DNA of 64,000 nt from Ralstonia sp. UNC404CL21Col (lineage in GTDB: Bacteria > Pseudomonadota > Gammaproteobacteria > Burkholderiales > Burkholderiaceae): assembly GCF_000620465.1 (NCBI RefSeq), contig NZ_KK211140.1, forward strand, positions 499,964 to 563,963, read 5' to 3'. The translations under genes and the position numbers were made by a program. The notes beneath the pieces are model-generated. The model had not been told where the DNA came from. It saw only the letters and a program-made list of their open reading frames with translations, and ran no database searches. How positions within the stretch are numbered: the first letter of the stretch is position 1; every line of letters begins with the position of its first letter. This document shows, piece after piece, positions 30,234 through 38,291 of this stretch.

Positions 30234-30977
30234 ATGACTGCAATTGATCTGAACGCCGATCTCGGCGAAGGCTGCGATACCGACGAGGCGCTCCTCACCC
30301 TGGTGAGTTCCGCCAACATCGCCTGCGGCTGGCACGCCGGCGACGTCAACACGATGCGCCAGACGGTGGGCTGGGCGCTGCGCCAGGGCGTGTCGATCGG
30401 CGCGCATCCGAGCTTTCCCGATCGCGAAAACTTTGGCCGCACTGAAATGCACCTCCCGCCGGATGAAATCTACGCGGGCGTGCTGTTCCAGATCGGTGGC
30501 CTTTCGGCGATCGTGCGTGCGCAGGGCGGCAAGCTGGCGCACGTGAAGGCGCACGGCGCGCTGTACAACCAGGCTTCGCGCGACCGGCCGCTGGCCATGG
30601 CCATCGTGCGCGCGATCCGTGATTTCGATCCGTCGCTGGTGGTGTTTGGCCTGGCGGGCGGTGAGCTGGTCAAGGCCGCGCGTGAACTTGGCCTGCAGGC
30701 CAAGGAAGAGGTGTTTGCCGATCGCGGTTACAACCCGGACGGCTCGCTCGTCAAACGCGGTACGCCGGGCGCCCTCATCGACAGCGAAGATGCCGCTCTG
30801 GACCAGACGCTGACGATGGTGCGCGAGCAGCGCGTGAAGGCCATCGACGGCACGTGGGTTCCGATCCGCGCGGAAACGGTTTGTCTGCACGGCGACGGCG
30901 CGCATGCGCTGGCGTTCGCGCGACGCATTCGGGAACGGCTTGGCAGCGAAGGCATCGCTGTCCGCGCCGGCGCCTGA
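30234..30977 (+). CDS. pxpA: 5-oxoprolinase subunit PxpA (LamB/YcsF family)
   Basis: The 247-residue LamB/YcsF protein starts [19 protein letters not shown] and carries the family's [23 protein letters not shown] and [10 protein letters not shown] motifs. It is the third component of the 5-oxoprolinase. It lies 19 bp after pxpC and is followed by a terminator-like hairpin before the two membrane genes. Confidence 0.95.
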   Translation: MTAIDLNADLGEGCDTDEALLTLVSSANIACGWHAGDVNTMRQTVGWALRQGVSIGAHPSFPDRENFGRTEMHLPPDEIYAGVLFQIGGLSAIVRAQGGKLAHVKAHGALYNQASRDRPLAMAIVRAIRDFDPSLVVFGLAGGELVKAARELGLQAKEEVFADRGYNPDGSLVKRGTPGALIDSEDAALDQTLTMVREQRVKAIDGTWVPIRAETVCLHGDGAHALAFARRIRERLGSEGIAVRAGA

Positions 30978-30983
30978 GCCACG

Positions 30984-31009
30984 GCCCCGTCCTTCCAGCG
31001 GGGCTTTTT
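30984..31009 (+). terminator. Terminator-like hairpin after pxpA
   Basis: GCCCCG (30984-30989) pairs with CGGGGC (30999-31004), followed by TTTTT. It lies between pxpA and the DUF969 gene and may lower, rather than stop, downstream transcription. Confidence 0.65.
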
Positions 31010-31032
31010 ATTAACTTGGGGGGAAGCACCAC

Positions 31033-31770
31033 ATGGGTACGGCAGTGAATCTATGGCCGCTGATCGGGGTGGTCGTCATCATCGCGGGGTTCATCCTGCG
31101 ATTCAATCCGATGCTGGTGGTGGCCGTGGCCGCCATCGCCACCGGCTTTGCGGCATCGATGTCCATCGAACAAATCCTGACGGCGATCGGGACGGGCATC
31201 ATCAAGACGCGGACGTTGCCGCTGATCATCCTGCTGCCGCTCGCGGTGGTGGGCCTGCTCGAGCGCCACGGCTTGCGTGAACACGCGCAGAACTGGATCG
31301 CGCGCATTCAATCGGCCACCGTTGGCCGTCTGCTGATCGTCTACCTCGCCGTGCGCGAGCTGACGGCAGCTGCCGGTCTGACGAGCCTCGGCGGTCATCC
31401 GCAGATGGTGCGTCCGCTGCTGGCCCCGATGGCCGAAGGCGCCGCAGAGAACCGTTTCGGCAAGCTGCCGGCGCCGGTGCGCGAACGCCTGCTGGCGTTC
31501 TGCGCTGCCACCGACAACGTCGGCCTGTTCTTCGGCGAAGACATCTTCGTGGCCTTCGGCGCCATCGCGCTGATGCACACGTTCCTGCTCGGCTCGGGCA
31601 TCGACGTGGAACCGCTGCATATCGCCGTATGGGGCATCCCGACTGCGGTCTGCGCGTTCCTGATCCACTCGGTGCGCCTCAAGCGCCTGGACGGCTGGCT
31701 TGCCCGCGAAATGGGTAACCAGCGGGGCGCCGCCGGCAATACCAACACGGCTGCGGCCAAGCAGGGGTAA
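31033..31770 (+). CDS. DUF969 membrane protein, predicted 5-oxoproline transporter part
   Basis: The 245-residue protein has about five to six helices and the DUF969 pattern (WPLIGVVVIIAGFILRFNPM; LTSLGGHPQMVRPLL; AATDNVGLFFGEDIF). DUF969 and DUF979 genes occur as a pair, often near pxp and pcp genes, which suggests a two-part importer for 5-oxoproline. This is a prediction from context, not shown biochemically as far as I know. It is four bases before the DUF979 start. Confidence 0.85.
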   Translation: MGTAVNLWPLIGVVVIIAGFILRFNPMLVVAVAAIATGFAASMSIEQILTAIGTGIIKTRTLPLIILLPLAVVGLLERHGLREHAQNWIARIQSATVGRLLIVYLAVRELTAAAGLTSLGGHPQMVRPLLAPMAEGAAENRFGKLPAPVRERLLAFCAATDNVGLFFGEDIFVAFGAIALMHTFLLGSGIDVEPLHIAVWGIPTAVCAFLIHSVRLKRLDGWLAREMGNQRGAAGNTNTAAAKQG

Positions 31771-31773
31771 GCC

Positions 31774-32730
31774 ATGATTCTGTCGATCAACTATCTGTAC
31801 TGGCTGGCCGGGATCATCCTGACGATCACCGCGCTGATGACCTTTGCCGACAAGAACCACCCGCGCCGCTGGACCACGGGCCTGTTCTGGGCGATCTTCG
31901 CCGTCATCTTCCTTGTTGGCGACAAGCTCCCGCCGATCGTGGTGGGCGTGGGTGCCGTGGTGATGGCACTGCTGGCCGGCACGGGCGGCGTGACGCTGGG
32001 CAAGCACGGTGAACTGCCGGCAGAAGAGCGCCGCGCATCCGCCAAGCGCCTGGGCAACCGCCTGTTCATTCCGGCGCTGACCATTCCGCTGGTCACCGTC
32101 ATCGGCAGCGTGTTCCTGAAGGACGTGAAGATCGGCGGCGATTTGCTGCTCGATCCGAAGAACCAGACCTTCGTCTCGCTGGGCCTGGGCTGCATCATCT
32201 CGCTGGCGCTGGCGTGCTGGTTGACGCGTGACACGCCGGTGCAGGCGATGCGTGAGTCGCGTCGGCTGACGGAGTCGCTCGGCTGGGCGCTGGTGCTGCC
32301 GCAGATGCTGGCCATGCTGGGTCTCGTCTTTGCCGATGCCGGTGTGGGCAAGGCCGTGGCGCACCTGACCACCGCCTACATCAACATGGACTATCGCCTC
32401 GTCGCGGTCATCGTCTATTGCGTGGGCATGGCGTTGTTCACCGTCATCATGGGCAACGGCTTTGCGGCGTTCCCGGTCATGACGGGCGGGGTGGGGGTGC
32501 CCATTCTGGTGGGCGTGTTCCATGCCAACCCCGCAGTGATGGCGGCGATCGGCATGTTCTCGGGCTACTGCGGCACGCTGATGACCCCGATGGCGGCGAA
32601 CTTCAATATCGTGCCCGCCGCGCTGTTGGAGTTGTCCGATAAGAACGCTGTGATCAAAGCGCAAGTCCCGACTGCGCTACTGTTGCTTGCAGCCAATATC
32701 GTGCTCTTGTACTTCCTGATGCTCCACTAA
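31774..32730 (+). CDS. DUF979 membrane protein, partner of DUF969
   Basis: The 318-residue integral membrane protein has about nine helices. Typical segments are YLYWLAGIILTITALMTFADK at the start and MGNGFAAFPVMTGGVGVP and GYCGTLMTPMAANFNIVPA near the end. It probably works with DUF969 as a transporter in the pyroglutamate locus. The paired genes are nearly contiguous. Confidence 0.87.
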   Translation: MILSINYLYWLAGIILTITALMTFADKNHPRRWTTGLFWAIFAVIFLVGDKLPPIVVGVGAVVMALLAGTGGVTLGKHGELPAEERRASAKRLGNRLFIPALTIPLVTVIGSVFLKDVKIGGDLLLDPKNQTFVSLGLGCIISLALACWLTRDTPVQAMRESRRLTESLGWALVLPQMLAMLGLVFADAGVGKAVAHLTTAYINMDYRLVAVIVYCVGMALFTVIMGNGFAAFPVMTGGVGVPILVGVFHANPAVMAAIGMFSGYCGTLMTPMAANFNIVPAALLELSDKNAVIKAQVPTALLLLAANIVLLYFLMLH

Positions 32731-32868
32731 TCGTGTTTAATGCGACGCGTGCGGTGCGCGTCACGCTGGCGGTTCTCAGCCGGCAGACGCCACCGAGCGC
32801 GGTCGCTGCCCGCGAGACAAGGGCACGCGGTCGTAGACCTCGCATCGTGCTCTTCTCCGGGGGGATTC

Positions 32869-33894
32869 ATGAGCAGCCAGATGACGAGCGGCCGTTCCAT
32901 GTCGGGACGCCGCTTTTTTTGTGTTCTCGCAGCCAGCGCGCTGTCGTTGATTTCCGCCGCGCAAGCCCGTGCGGAAACGCTCCGAGTGGCCACGCCGTAT
33001 CCGGCCCTCAATTTCCATACGCAAAACCTGCAGGCCTTCGCAAGTGCCGTCAGCAGCGCCACCAATGGCGGGCTCAAGCTTGAGGTCTATCCGAACGGCA
33101 CGCTGCTCAAGCCGGCCGCCATCTTTGACGGCGTCAAGGAAGGCAAGGCCGAGGCGGGCGAAGTGATGTTGTCGACGCTGGCGCAGCGCGATCCGCTGTT
33201 CGGCGTGGATTCGATCCCCTTCGTGGTATCGGGCTACAACGATGCGCGCCTGCTGTGGGATGCCTCGCGCAGCCACATCGAAGCGTTGATGAAGGCCAAC
33301 GGATTGCGCCTGCTGTACGCCGTGCCCTGGCCGCCGCAGAACCTGTATTCCGAAACACCGATTGCCCGTTTGTCCGACCTGAAGGGACATCGTTTGCGCA
33401 CGTATAACGCGGCGCAAAAGCGCATTGCCGAGTTGTATGGCGCGCAGGCCGTGCAGGTGGAAGCCGCCGATCTGAGCGCCGCGATTGCCGGTGGCCGCAT
33501 CGACACCATGGTCACCTCGCCGTCCACCGGTCTGGAGACGAAGGCCGGCCAGCGCATGACGTACTACTACAAGGTCAATGCGTGGATTCCCAAGAATGCC
33601 GTGTTCGTGAACGAAGCGCGCTTTGCCAAGCTCCCGCCCGCGATGCAGCAGACGGTGCTCAAGCTCGCCAAGGATTACGAAACGCGCGGTTGGGATTCCA
33701 GCCGCCAGACCTACGAGCGCGATGAAGCCGAACTCGCCAAAACCGGCGTGCGCGTGCTCAATCCCGACGTGACCCTGCAGGGCGACATGCGCCGCCTGGG
33801 CGAGCGTCTGACGCGTGAATGGCTGCACACCGCGGGCACGGAAGAAGTCGACATCCTGTTGAACTTCGAGAACAAGCGCAGCAAGGCAAACTGA
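32869..33894 (+). CDS. TRAP-type (DctP) periplasmic substrate-binding protein, candidate pyroglutamate binder
   Basis: The 341-residue protein has a Sec signal ending near AQARAETLRVATPYP and a DctP fold (GKAEAGEVMLSTLAQRDP; KNAVFVNEARFAKLP). TRAP binding proteins capture organic acids for DctQM permeases. No DctQ or DctM gene is in the window, so it is an orphan here. Two Bordetella pertussis DctP proteins (DctP6, DctP7) are known to bind pyroglutamate, and this gene sits between DUF979 and pcp, so the same ligand is a good inference. The ATG at 32869 has a strong GGGGGGA upstream. Confidence 0.85.
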   Translation: MSSQMTSGRSMSGRRFFCVLAASALSLISAAQARAETLRVATPYPALNFHTQNLQAFASAVSSATNGGLKLEVYPNGTLLKPAAIFDGVKEGKAEAGEVMLSTLAQRDPLFGVDSIPFVVSGYNDARLLWDASRSHIEALMKANGLRLLYAVPWPPQNLYSETPIARLSDLKGHRLRTYNAAQKRIAELYGAQAVQVEAADLSAAIAGGRIDTMVTSPSTGLETKAGQRMTYYYKVNAWIPKNAVFVNEARFAKLPPAMQQTVLKLAKDYETRGWDSSRQTYERDEAELAKTGVRVLNPDVTLQGDMRRLGERLTREWLHTAGTEEVDILLNFENKRSKAN

Positions 33895-33972
33895 CGCCGC
33901 AACGCGCTTGGGCATGATGTTCGACGGACGTTTATCATCGTTTTTGTCTTACGCAGCAAGCAGGAGAACGTC

Positions 33973-34620
33973 ATGCCTACCGTCCTCGTCACCGGCTTCG
34001 ATCCGTTCGAGAACGAACCCATCAATCCGTCGTGGGAAGCCGTGCGCACCCTCGATGGCCAAGGAATCGCAGGCGCCGACATCGTCGCGCGCCAGTTGCC
34101 GACCATCTTTGGCGAGTCCAACAAAGTGCTCGGCAAGTTGCTGCAAACGCTGCAGCCGGATGTGGTGATCGCCGTGGGGCAGGCCGGTGGCCGTGCCGAG
34201 ATGGCTGTCGAGCGCATCGCCATCAATGTCGACGATGCGCGCATTGCCGACAACGCCGGCAAACAGCCGATCGATATCGCCATCGCGAGTGACGGGCCGG
34301 CCGCGTATTTTTCAACGCTGCCGATCAAGACCATCGTGCGCGAACTGCGTGCGGGCGGCGTTCCCGCGTCCGTCTCGCAGACGGCGGGCACCTTTGTCTG
34401 CAACCACGTCTTCTATGGGTTGATGCATGCCATCGCCCGCCACAAGCTGCCGACGCGTGGCGGCTTCATCCACATCCCGTATCTGCCGTCGCAGGCCGCC
34501 AAGCACCCGGGGCAGCCGAGCATGGCGCACGACACCATCGTCACCGGCCTGCGCATCGCCATCGAGACAACGCTGCGCACGCTGCACGACGTACGCGAAA
34601 CCGGCGGTCAGTTGCACTGA
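33973..34620 (+). CDS. pcp: Pyrrolidone-carboxylate peptidase (pyroglutamyl peptidase I)
   Basis: The 215-residue cysteine peptidase of family C15 removes N-terminal pyroglutamate from peptides in the cytoplasm. The catalytic triad is complete: E80 (AVERIAIN), C143 (AGTFVCNHV) and H167 (GGFIHIPYLP). These match Glu81, Cys144 and His168 of the Bacillus enzyme. The start has AGGAGAA nine bases upstream. Its product, free 5-oxoproline, is the substrate of the pxp enzyme complex in the same locus. Confidence 0.96.
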   Translation: MPTVLVTGFDPFENEPINPSWEAVRTLDGQGIAGADIVARQLPTIFGESNKVLGKLLQTLQPDVVIAVGQAGGRAEMAVERIAINVDDARIADNAGKQPIDIAIASDGPAAYFSTLPIKTIVRELRAGGVPASVSQTAGTFVCNHVFYGLMHAIARHKLPTRGGFIHIPYLPSQAAKHPGQPSMAHDTIVTGLRIAIETTLRTLHDVRETGGQLH

Positions 34621-34645
34621 GCCGGCGTGGCGGCACGCGTTATGG

Positions 34646-35380
34646 TCAATCCGTGAAGCGCGTATGCCGTTGCAGTTCGATACGCACTGGCGTGCCCGGC
34701 GCTGCATAGGCTGAGGTGATCGGCGCCGTCGCGGCCGTTTCCCACTCGACTTCGATGGTCGCTGGCGCCTCGTCGTGCAATACGGGCAAGCGCTGCAACT
34801 TCGGCGGCGTCGAGGCGGGCACGGCGGCCTGCGCCACGGGGCGCGGTCGCCTCGGTCTCGCCGGCAATTGCGTTACGGCCGGCGCTGCTGCGGCGATGAC
34901 CGGCGTGGCGACTTCCGTTTCGTCGAACACCACGTCGGGCGTCTGGACAACGTCGGCTGCGGCTACGGCTGTCGGCGCCCCCGCGGACTCCGTGGCTTCA
35001 TTGGGGTCCGCCGACGCCGCCGGCGTCGCAGCGGAATGCTCAAGCGAAAGGGGCGGTACGGTCTGCGGAGCGATGGCGGCCACGGTTGCTTGATCCCACT
35101 CTGCGGCTGGCTGCCGATGCTGCCCGGTCTGCCAGCCAAGCAGCGCGGCCGCCAAAGTACATGCCATGCCAACCGAGAGCGCTGTCATGCGTTGACGCCA
35201 CTGCCCATGACGGGCTGTACCGGCGTCACCGCACGTGTGGGCTACCGGATCGGACGATGGGCTTACCTGTGTCGCGGGGCTGGGCTGCGCGCTGTCGAGC
35301 GCAGGCCCGAAGGGCGGCGGCATGCGCACCAAGCCCGGTAGGCGCAGGTGTCCGTCGATGATGAAGTTGGGGGATTCCAA
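34646..35380 (-). CDS. Single-pass membrane protein of unknown function with Ala/Pro-rich exported part
   Basis: I do not recognise this 244-residue protein. A cytoplasmic part of about 64 residues with Gly/Pro is followed by one clear helix at about 65-86 (ALSVGMACTLAAALLGW). A low-complexity Ala/Thr/Val/Pro-rich region with PARPRRPRP comes next, then a final EVEWETAATAP section. The shape resembles TonB-like or secretion-system membrane anchors, but no motif proves this. The likely start is TTG at 35378-35380, with GGAG about 8 bases upstream. The gene is convergent with pcp and leaves 25 bp between them. Confidence 0.6.
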   Translation of the reverse strand: MESPNFIIDGHLRLPGLVRMPPPFGPALDSAQPSPATQVSPSSDPVAHTCGDAGTARHGQWRQRMTALSVGMACTLAAALLGWQTGQHRQPAAEWDQATVAAIAPQTVPPLSLEHSAATPAASADPNEATESAGAPTAVAAADVVQTPDVVFDETEVATPVIAAAAPAVTQLPARPRRPRPVAQAAVPASTPPKLQRLPVLHDEAPATIEVEWETAATAPITSAYAAPGTPVRIELQRHTRFTD

Positions 35381-35566
35381 GTCCGTCTCCGCTGATGGCC
35401 GCAGCGGACGTCAAAGCAAAGCCGGCCGCGCAAGCAGGCGCCATGCTAAGCGGCAGATGGACGGTGGTCGATCAGACTGTTCTTAAGGCGATGCGCGTTG
35501 CATCGAAGGCGGAGAAGTCGCTGGCCCGCCCATCTTGGGCAGGCCAGGAAGGTGCCGTCAAAGACG

Positions 35567-36199
35567 TTACGGTGCAGGCGACCAGTGCGGATCGTTGAGC
35601 TGCTTTTCCAGCAAGCGGATCTGCTGCTGCAGCGATTCGACCTGGGTCTGGTACGCGCGGCGCTCGATGTCCAGTGCCTTCGTTTCCTGACGCATGGTTT
35701 GCTGTTCGGTCAGCATTTTCTGGCGCTGCGCCTGCATGATCCGCACTTCCTGGCTCAGGGATTCGGCGCGCTGCTGGGCTGCCTGGGCTTCGCGCTCCAG
35801 TTGGGCCTTCTGCCCGGCCGTGACGGCGCGGCGCAGATCGTCTTCGGCCCACGTACGGGTCTGGCCGGCCAGCGTTTCGTACGCGCCCTCGGCCGGAGCG
35901 ACCGACGCAAACTTGTATACACGCCACAGTTCTTTGCGATACGACAGCGCGACGTAGGCCGTGGTGTCTTCGTTGACCAGCAGCAGGCTCGTGCCGTAGT
36001 CGCCGTTGTAGGTCGTGCGCAGTTCGGTCAGGCGCTTCTGCGCCAGCAATTGCTGCAGTTCAGCGACGGTGCCGCCCGACGCAGCCGTGGACACTGCCGG
36101 CGCTTGTGGTGCACTGGCTTGCGCGTGGACGAGGCCGGCGCCCGCAACCGAGGCTGCGGCAACGAACGTGAGGACGGTTCGGCGGAGTACGAGAGACAT
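35567..36199 (-). CDS. Exported coiled-coil protein, probably DUF2968 family
   Basis: The 210-residue protein has a Sec signal (SLVLRRTVLTFVAAASVAGA, cleaved near HAQA) and a small globular part (YGTSLLLVNEDTTAYVALSY). A coiled coil follows from about 115 to 205, rich in Gln/Glu (EREAQAAQQRAESLSQEV). This matches my memory of the DUF2968 proteins of Burkholderiales, whose function is unknown. It is periplasmic. About 186 bp with no clear feature separate it from the membrane protein downstream. Confidence 0.75.
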   Translation of the reverse strand: MSLVLRRTVLTFVAAASVAGAGLVHAQASAPQAPAVSTAASGGTVAELQQLLAQKRLTELRTTYNGDYGTSLLLVNEDTTAYVALSYRKELWRVYKFASVAPAEGAYETLAGQTRTWAEDDLRRAVTAGQKAQLEREAQAAQQRAESLSQEVRIMQAQRQKMLTEQQTMRQETKALDIERRAYQTQVESLQQQIRLLEKQLNDPHWSPAP

Positions 36200-36234
36200 C
36201 GCAAAGTTCAGAAATCGGAGGCGACGCGACTATA

Positions 36235-36642
36235 TCAGCTTTGTGCGCCCGGCCCCGCAGCGAGCGTACCGATTTGACCTTCCGTCGCCTTTGAATCATG
36301 GCGGCGTCGCGCCTCGGCCACGATGCACTGCCATTCGCTGAAAGAGACGCGCTCGCGGAACATCTCGATCAGGAAGTCCCCGACGTCCTGATGCCGCTTT
36401 GACGTGCCAAGCGCGGCTTTCAAGCGCCGCAGCTCGCTCTGCAAACGCGTGACGCGGGCCCGTGCGTTGGCCTGTTGCAATGAGCCGATGGGGAATGTTC
36501 TTACGGATGCTTCGGCCGCTGCCAACGCTCGCACGAGATCGGCGCGTTGCTGCTGAAGCGATTCAAACTCGCGCTGGAGTTCACGGCTGCCGTCTGGGGA
36601 GGGGGATTGCGATTGCTCGGGGCGAGCGATGGCATGGCGCAC
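36235..36642 (-). CDS. Small coiled-coil protein of unknown function
   Basis: The roughly 135-residue protein has a charged coiled coil at about residues 20-80 (LQREFESLQQQRADLVRAL; RLQSELRRLKAAL) and a C-terminal part FLIEMFRERVSFSEWQCIVAEA. I found no known family. The start is the GTG at 36640-36642, with a perfect GGAGG seven bases upstream. The longer frame from 36777 runs into the structured repeat and is not used. There is no signal peptide, so it is probably cytoplasmic. Confidence 0.65.
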   Translation of the reverse strand: MRHAIARPEQSQSPSPDGSRELQREFESLQQQRADLVRALAAAEASVRTFPIGSLQQANARARVTRLQSELRRLKAALGTSKRHQDVGDFLIEMFRERVSFSEWQCIVAEARRRHDSKATEGQIGTLAAGPGAQS

Positions 36643-36691
36643 GTTGGGGCCTCCTGCGATGGGTTGGTATCCCGCTCCCTGACGCCAATCA

Positions 36692-36777
36692 GGGTGGCCG
36701 GGCACAAGGTAGAGTTGGCGTACCGGTATCGCAGGCAACCGGCGAGCGCGAGCGCTCCCCCACCAAGGCCCGACCAT
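36692..36777. repeat. 86-bp structured direct repeat, copy A
   Basis: The 86 bases match copy B (36952-37037) without gaps at about 84% identity. The copy contains the perfect palindrome GAGCGC-GA-GCGCTC, an inner CCGG/CCGG stem and outer arms GGCCGGGC/GCCCGACC with one mismatch. The layout suggests a folded RNA or a protein-binding site. It lies upstream of the coiled-coil gene. Confidence 0.8.
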
Positions 36778-36801
36778 AGGAGGCGCTTGATGTACGGGCG
36801 T

Positions 36802-36823
36802 AAAAAAACCGCCAACCGGCGGT
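36802..36823 (-). terminator. Rho-independent terminator between the two structured repeats
   Basis: On the minus strand ACCGCC-GGTT-GGCGGT is followed by seven T (36808-36802). It could end the transcript of the PAS-LuxR gene, or a short RNA covering repeat B. Confidence 0.75.
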
Positions 36824-36951
36824 CATACCCGCCTGCGATATTCCCGGACGCCAATCCGAGGTCACGTTGTGTGCGTGACGGGCGGCAGTATAGCGCAGGG
36901 GGCACGCGCTATTTGTGCCAGATGGTGATGCGACGGTGCCGTGATATCGAC

Positions 36952-37037
36952 GGGTGGCCGGGCACAAGATGGAGTTGGCGTACCGGCGATACAGGAAACC
37001 GGTGAGCGCAAGTGCTCCTCTACCAAGGCCCGGCCAT
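36952..37037. repeat. 86-bp structured direct repeat, copy B
   Basis: This is the second copy of the 86-bp element. The outer arms GGCCGGGC and GCCCGGCC are perfectly complementary. Inside are ACCGG/CCGGT and GAGCGC/GTGCTC arms, the last with one G-U pair in place of the G-C pair of copy A. Changes between the copies thus partly keep the pairing. It ends 14 bases before the stop of the PAS-LuxR gene. Confidence 0.8.
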
Positions 37038-37050
37038 GAACAAAGCGGGA

Positions 37051-37710
37051 TCAGCGGCTTTGCATCTCTTTGAGCCACAGGCTCATCAGCCCAGCGCGGC
37101 CACGCACGCCGAACTTGCGATAGACGCTCGTGATGTAAGAGTGCGTGGTCGATGTGGCCAGACCGAGCTGTTCCGCAATCTGCTTTTCTGCGGCTTCAGT
37201 CAATAACAACTGCAATACCCTGGATTCATGAGGCGCGAGACGCGCCTGCAGTTGCGCCAAGGGACTGCGCTCGGCCGCCGTTCTTGTTGCGGTGACGTTA
37301 CGTGCCACGCCGATGCGGAGCCGATGCTCCACGTTCCACTGTGCGGACCACGACAAATGGACATCGGTGCCAAGCTGGTGCCGATAGCGATTCTCAAATC
37401 CGGTGCACTTGATGCCAGCCTGAACGCGACCCGCTTGCTTTTGCGTTCTGTCGCGGTCGTCAGGCGCCACGAGTTCGAGCATGGTTTGCCCAAGCAGGTC
37501 GGAGGGGCGGTAACCAAGAATGTCTTCCCACGCAGCATTGGCGTGACGGATCCGCCCACGCTCGTCGACCAGAAAGACGCCATCTGGAAGACTATTGGCC
37601 AACGCGATCGCGCTTACATCCTTGAGGACTTCCATGGTCGGCTGCGGTGGGTTGCAATACAAAGAACCGGTAGCCAGGCGCCGGTGAGCATTACCAGGTT
37701 CGGCCGCCAT
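37051..37710 (-). CDS. PAS-LuxR transcriptional regulator
   Basis: The 219-residue protein has a PAS sensor domain (about 32-140: LPDGVFLVDERGRIRHANAAW; WEDILGYRPSDLLGQ) and a C-terminal LuxR/FixJ-type helix-turn-helix (about 158-215: LTEAAEKQIAEQLGLATSTTH). PAS domains bind haem, flavin or small ligands, and the signal here cannot be told. The longest ATG start (37710) and an internal ATG at 37635, which gives 194 residues beginning near the PAS domain, are both without a clear ribosome site. The repeat B element and a terminator follow it. Confidence 0.8.
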   Translation of the reverse strand: MAAEPGNAHRRLATGSLYCNPPQPTMEVLKDVSAIALANSLPDGVFLVDERGRIRHANAAWEDILGYRPSDLLGQTMLELVAPDDRDRTQKQAGRVQAGIKCTGFENRYRHQLGTDVHLSWSAQWNVEHRLRIGVARNVTATRTAAERSPLAQLQARLAPHESRVLQLLLTEAAEKQIAEQLGLATSTTHSYITSVYRKFGVRGRAGLMSLWLKEMQSR

Positions 37711-37997
37711 CTTCAGGCAGCGACAAGCGGTTGCACAAAGTTGTGATTGCCACGAGTCTGCCCCATTCCCCGCGCGCTGGCTCGCGTGAACGGCGTGCCG
37801 GCACGTTCTTACCCTCTAATTAGCAGGGTGCCAGCCAGAATAGCGTCTGTTATCGTTTCCGACAATATTCGGCATCGGCATCACGCCTGATAAAAAAGTT
37901 CAGCGCCCGTGCGGTTCCATGGAGCCGACGCAGGCGGGTAACGGGGAAAGCAGCAAGTCGCTTGGCCTAGCCAGGTCAGGCCAGCTTCGAAAGAATG

Positions 37998-38023
37998 GGG
38001 TGAGCGGATTCACCCTGTTTTTT
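37998..38023 (+). terminator. Terminator-like hairpin in the spacer, no gene upstream
   Basis: GGGTGA-GCGGAT-TCACCC is followed by TG and six T. No coding gene on the plus strand ends before it, so it may end a small RNA. Confidence 0.5.
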
Positions 38024-38069
38024 CGAGTTGGCATTCCGGCGATATTGCTTGGCGTTGATGCGCAGGTGA

Positions 38070-38091
38070 TCACCAATCGGATGATTGGTGA
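38070..38091. repeat. Perfect 9-bp inverted repeat
   Basis: TCACCAATC-GGAT-GATTGGTGA forms a perfect stem with a 4-base loop, followed by AAAACC on the plus strand. It may be an operator or part of an RNA fold. Confidence 0.5.
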
Positions 38092-38257
38092 AAACCACAT
38101 AAAAACGAGTCATACCTGCTTCGAAGAACGGGGGAGTGTCTTTACGCGCTCGGCCTGCCTCAAGCCTCTCGGGGCTTGGGGTAGTGCTTGCGTCCCGGCT
38201 TTGCCAACGGGGCATGACAGCGCGCCGCCGGGTTATTTCATTCCACAAAAGAATAAG

Positions 38258-38271
38258 AAATAGAACTATTT
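38258..38271. promoter_or_regulatory. Operator-like palindrome upstream of the HicB/Ner-like regulator
   Basis: AAATAG-AA-CTATTT is a perfect inverted repeat in an AT-rich stretch, 20 bases before the ATG at 38292. Autoregulation by the encoded DNA-binding protein is plausible. Confidence 0.35.
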
Positions 38272-38291
38272 TGTTTTAACGCTCGAATCAT

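Larger units (their letters stand above)
37711..38291 (+). other. 581-bp hairpin-rich intergenic region
   Basis: I see no convincing gene, although open frames exist on both strands (37919-38263 plus, 37976-38248 minus). The region is lower in GC near its right end. It holds a terminator-like hairpin (37998-38023), a 9-bp perfect hairpin (38070-38091) and a CAAGCC/GGCTTG hairpin (38161-38178). A rough direct repeat of GCTTCGAA...GAA.GGGG occurs at 37983 and 38117. It could encode a small RNA or be a phage or element remnant. Confidence 0.4.

Noticed and set aside
37919..38263. Plus frame of 114 codons and minus frame of 90 codons (37976-38248) in the hairpin-rich spacer
   Set aside because: Neither has a ribosome site or recognisable family. 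Hairpins and a terminator inside them argue against coding, so I describe the region as non-coding with low confidence.
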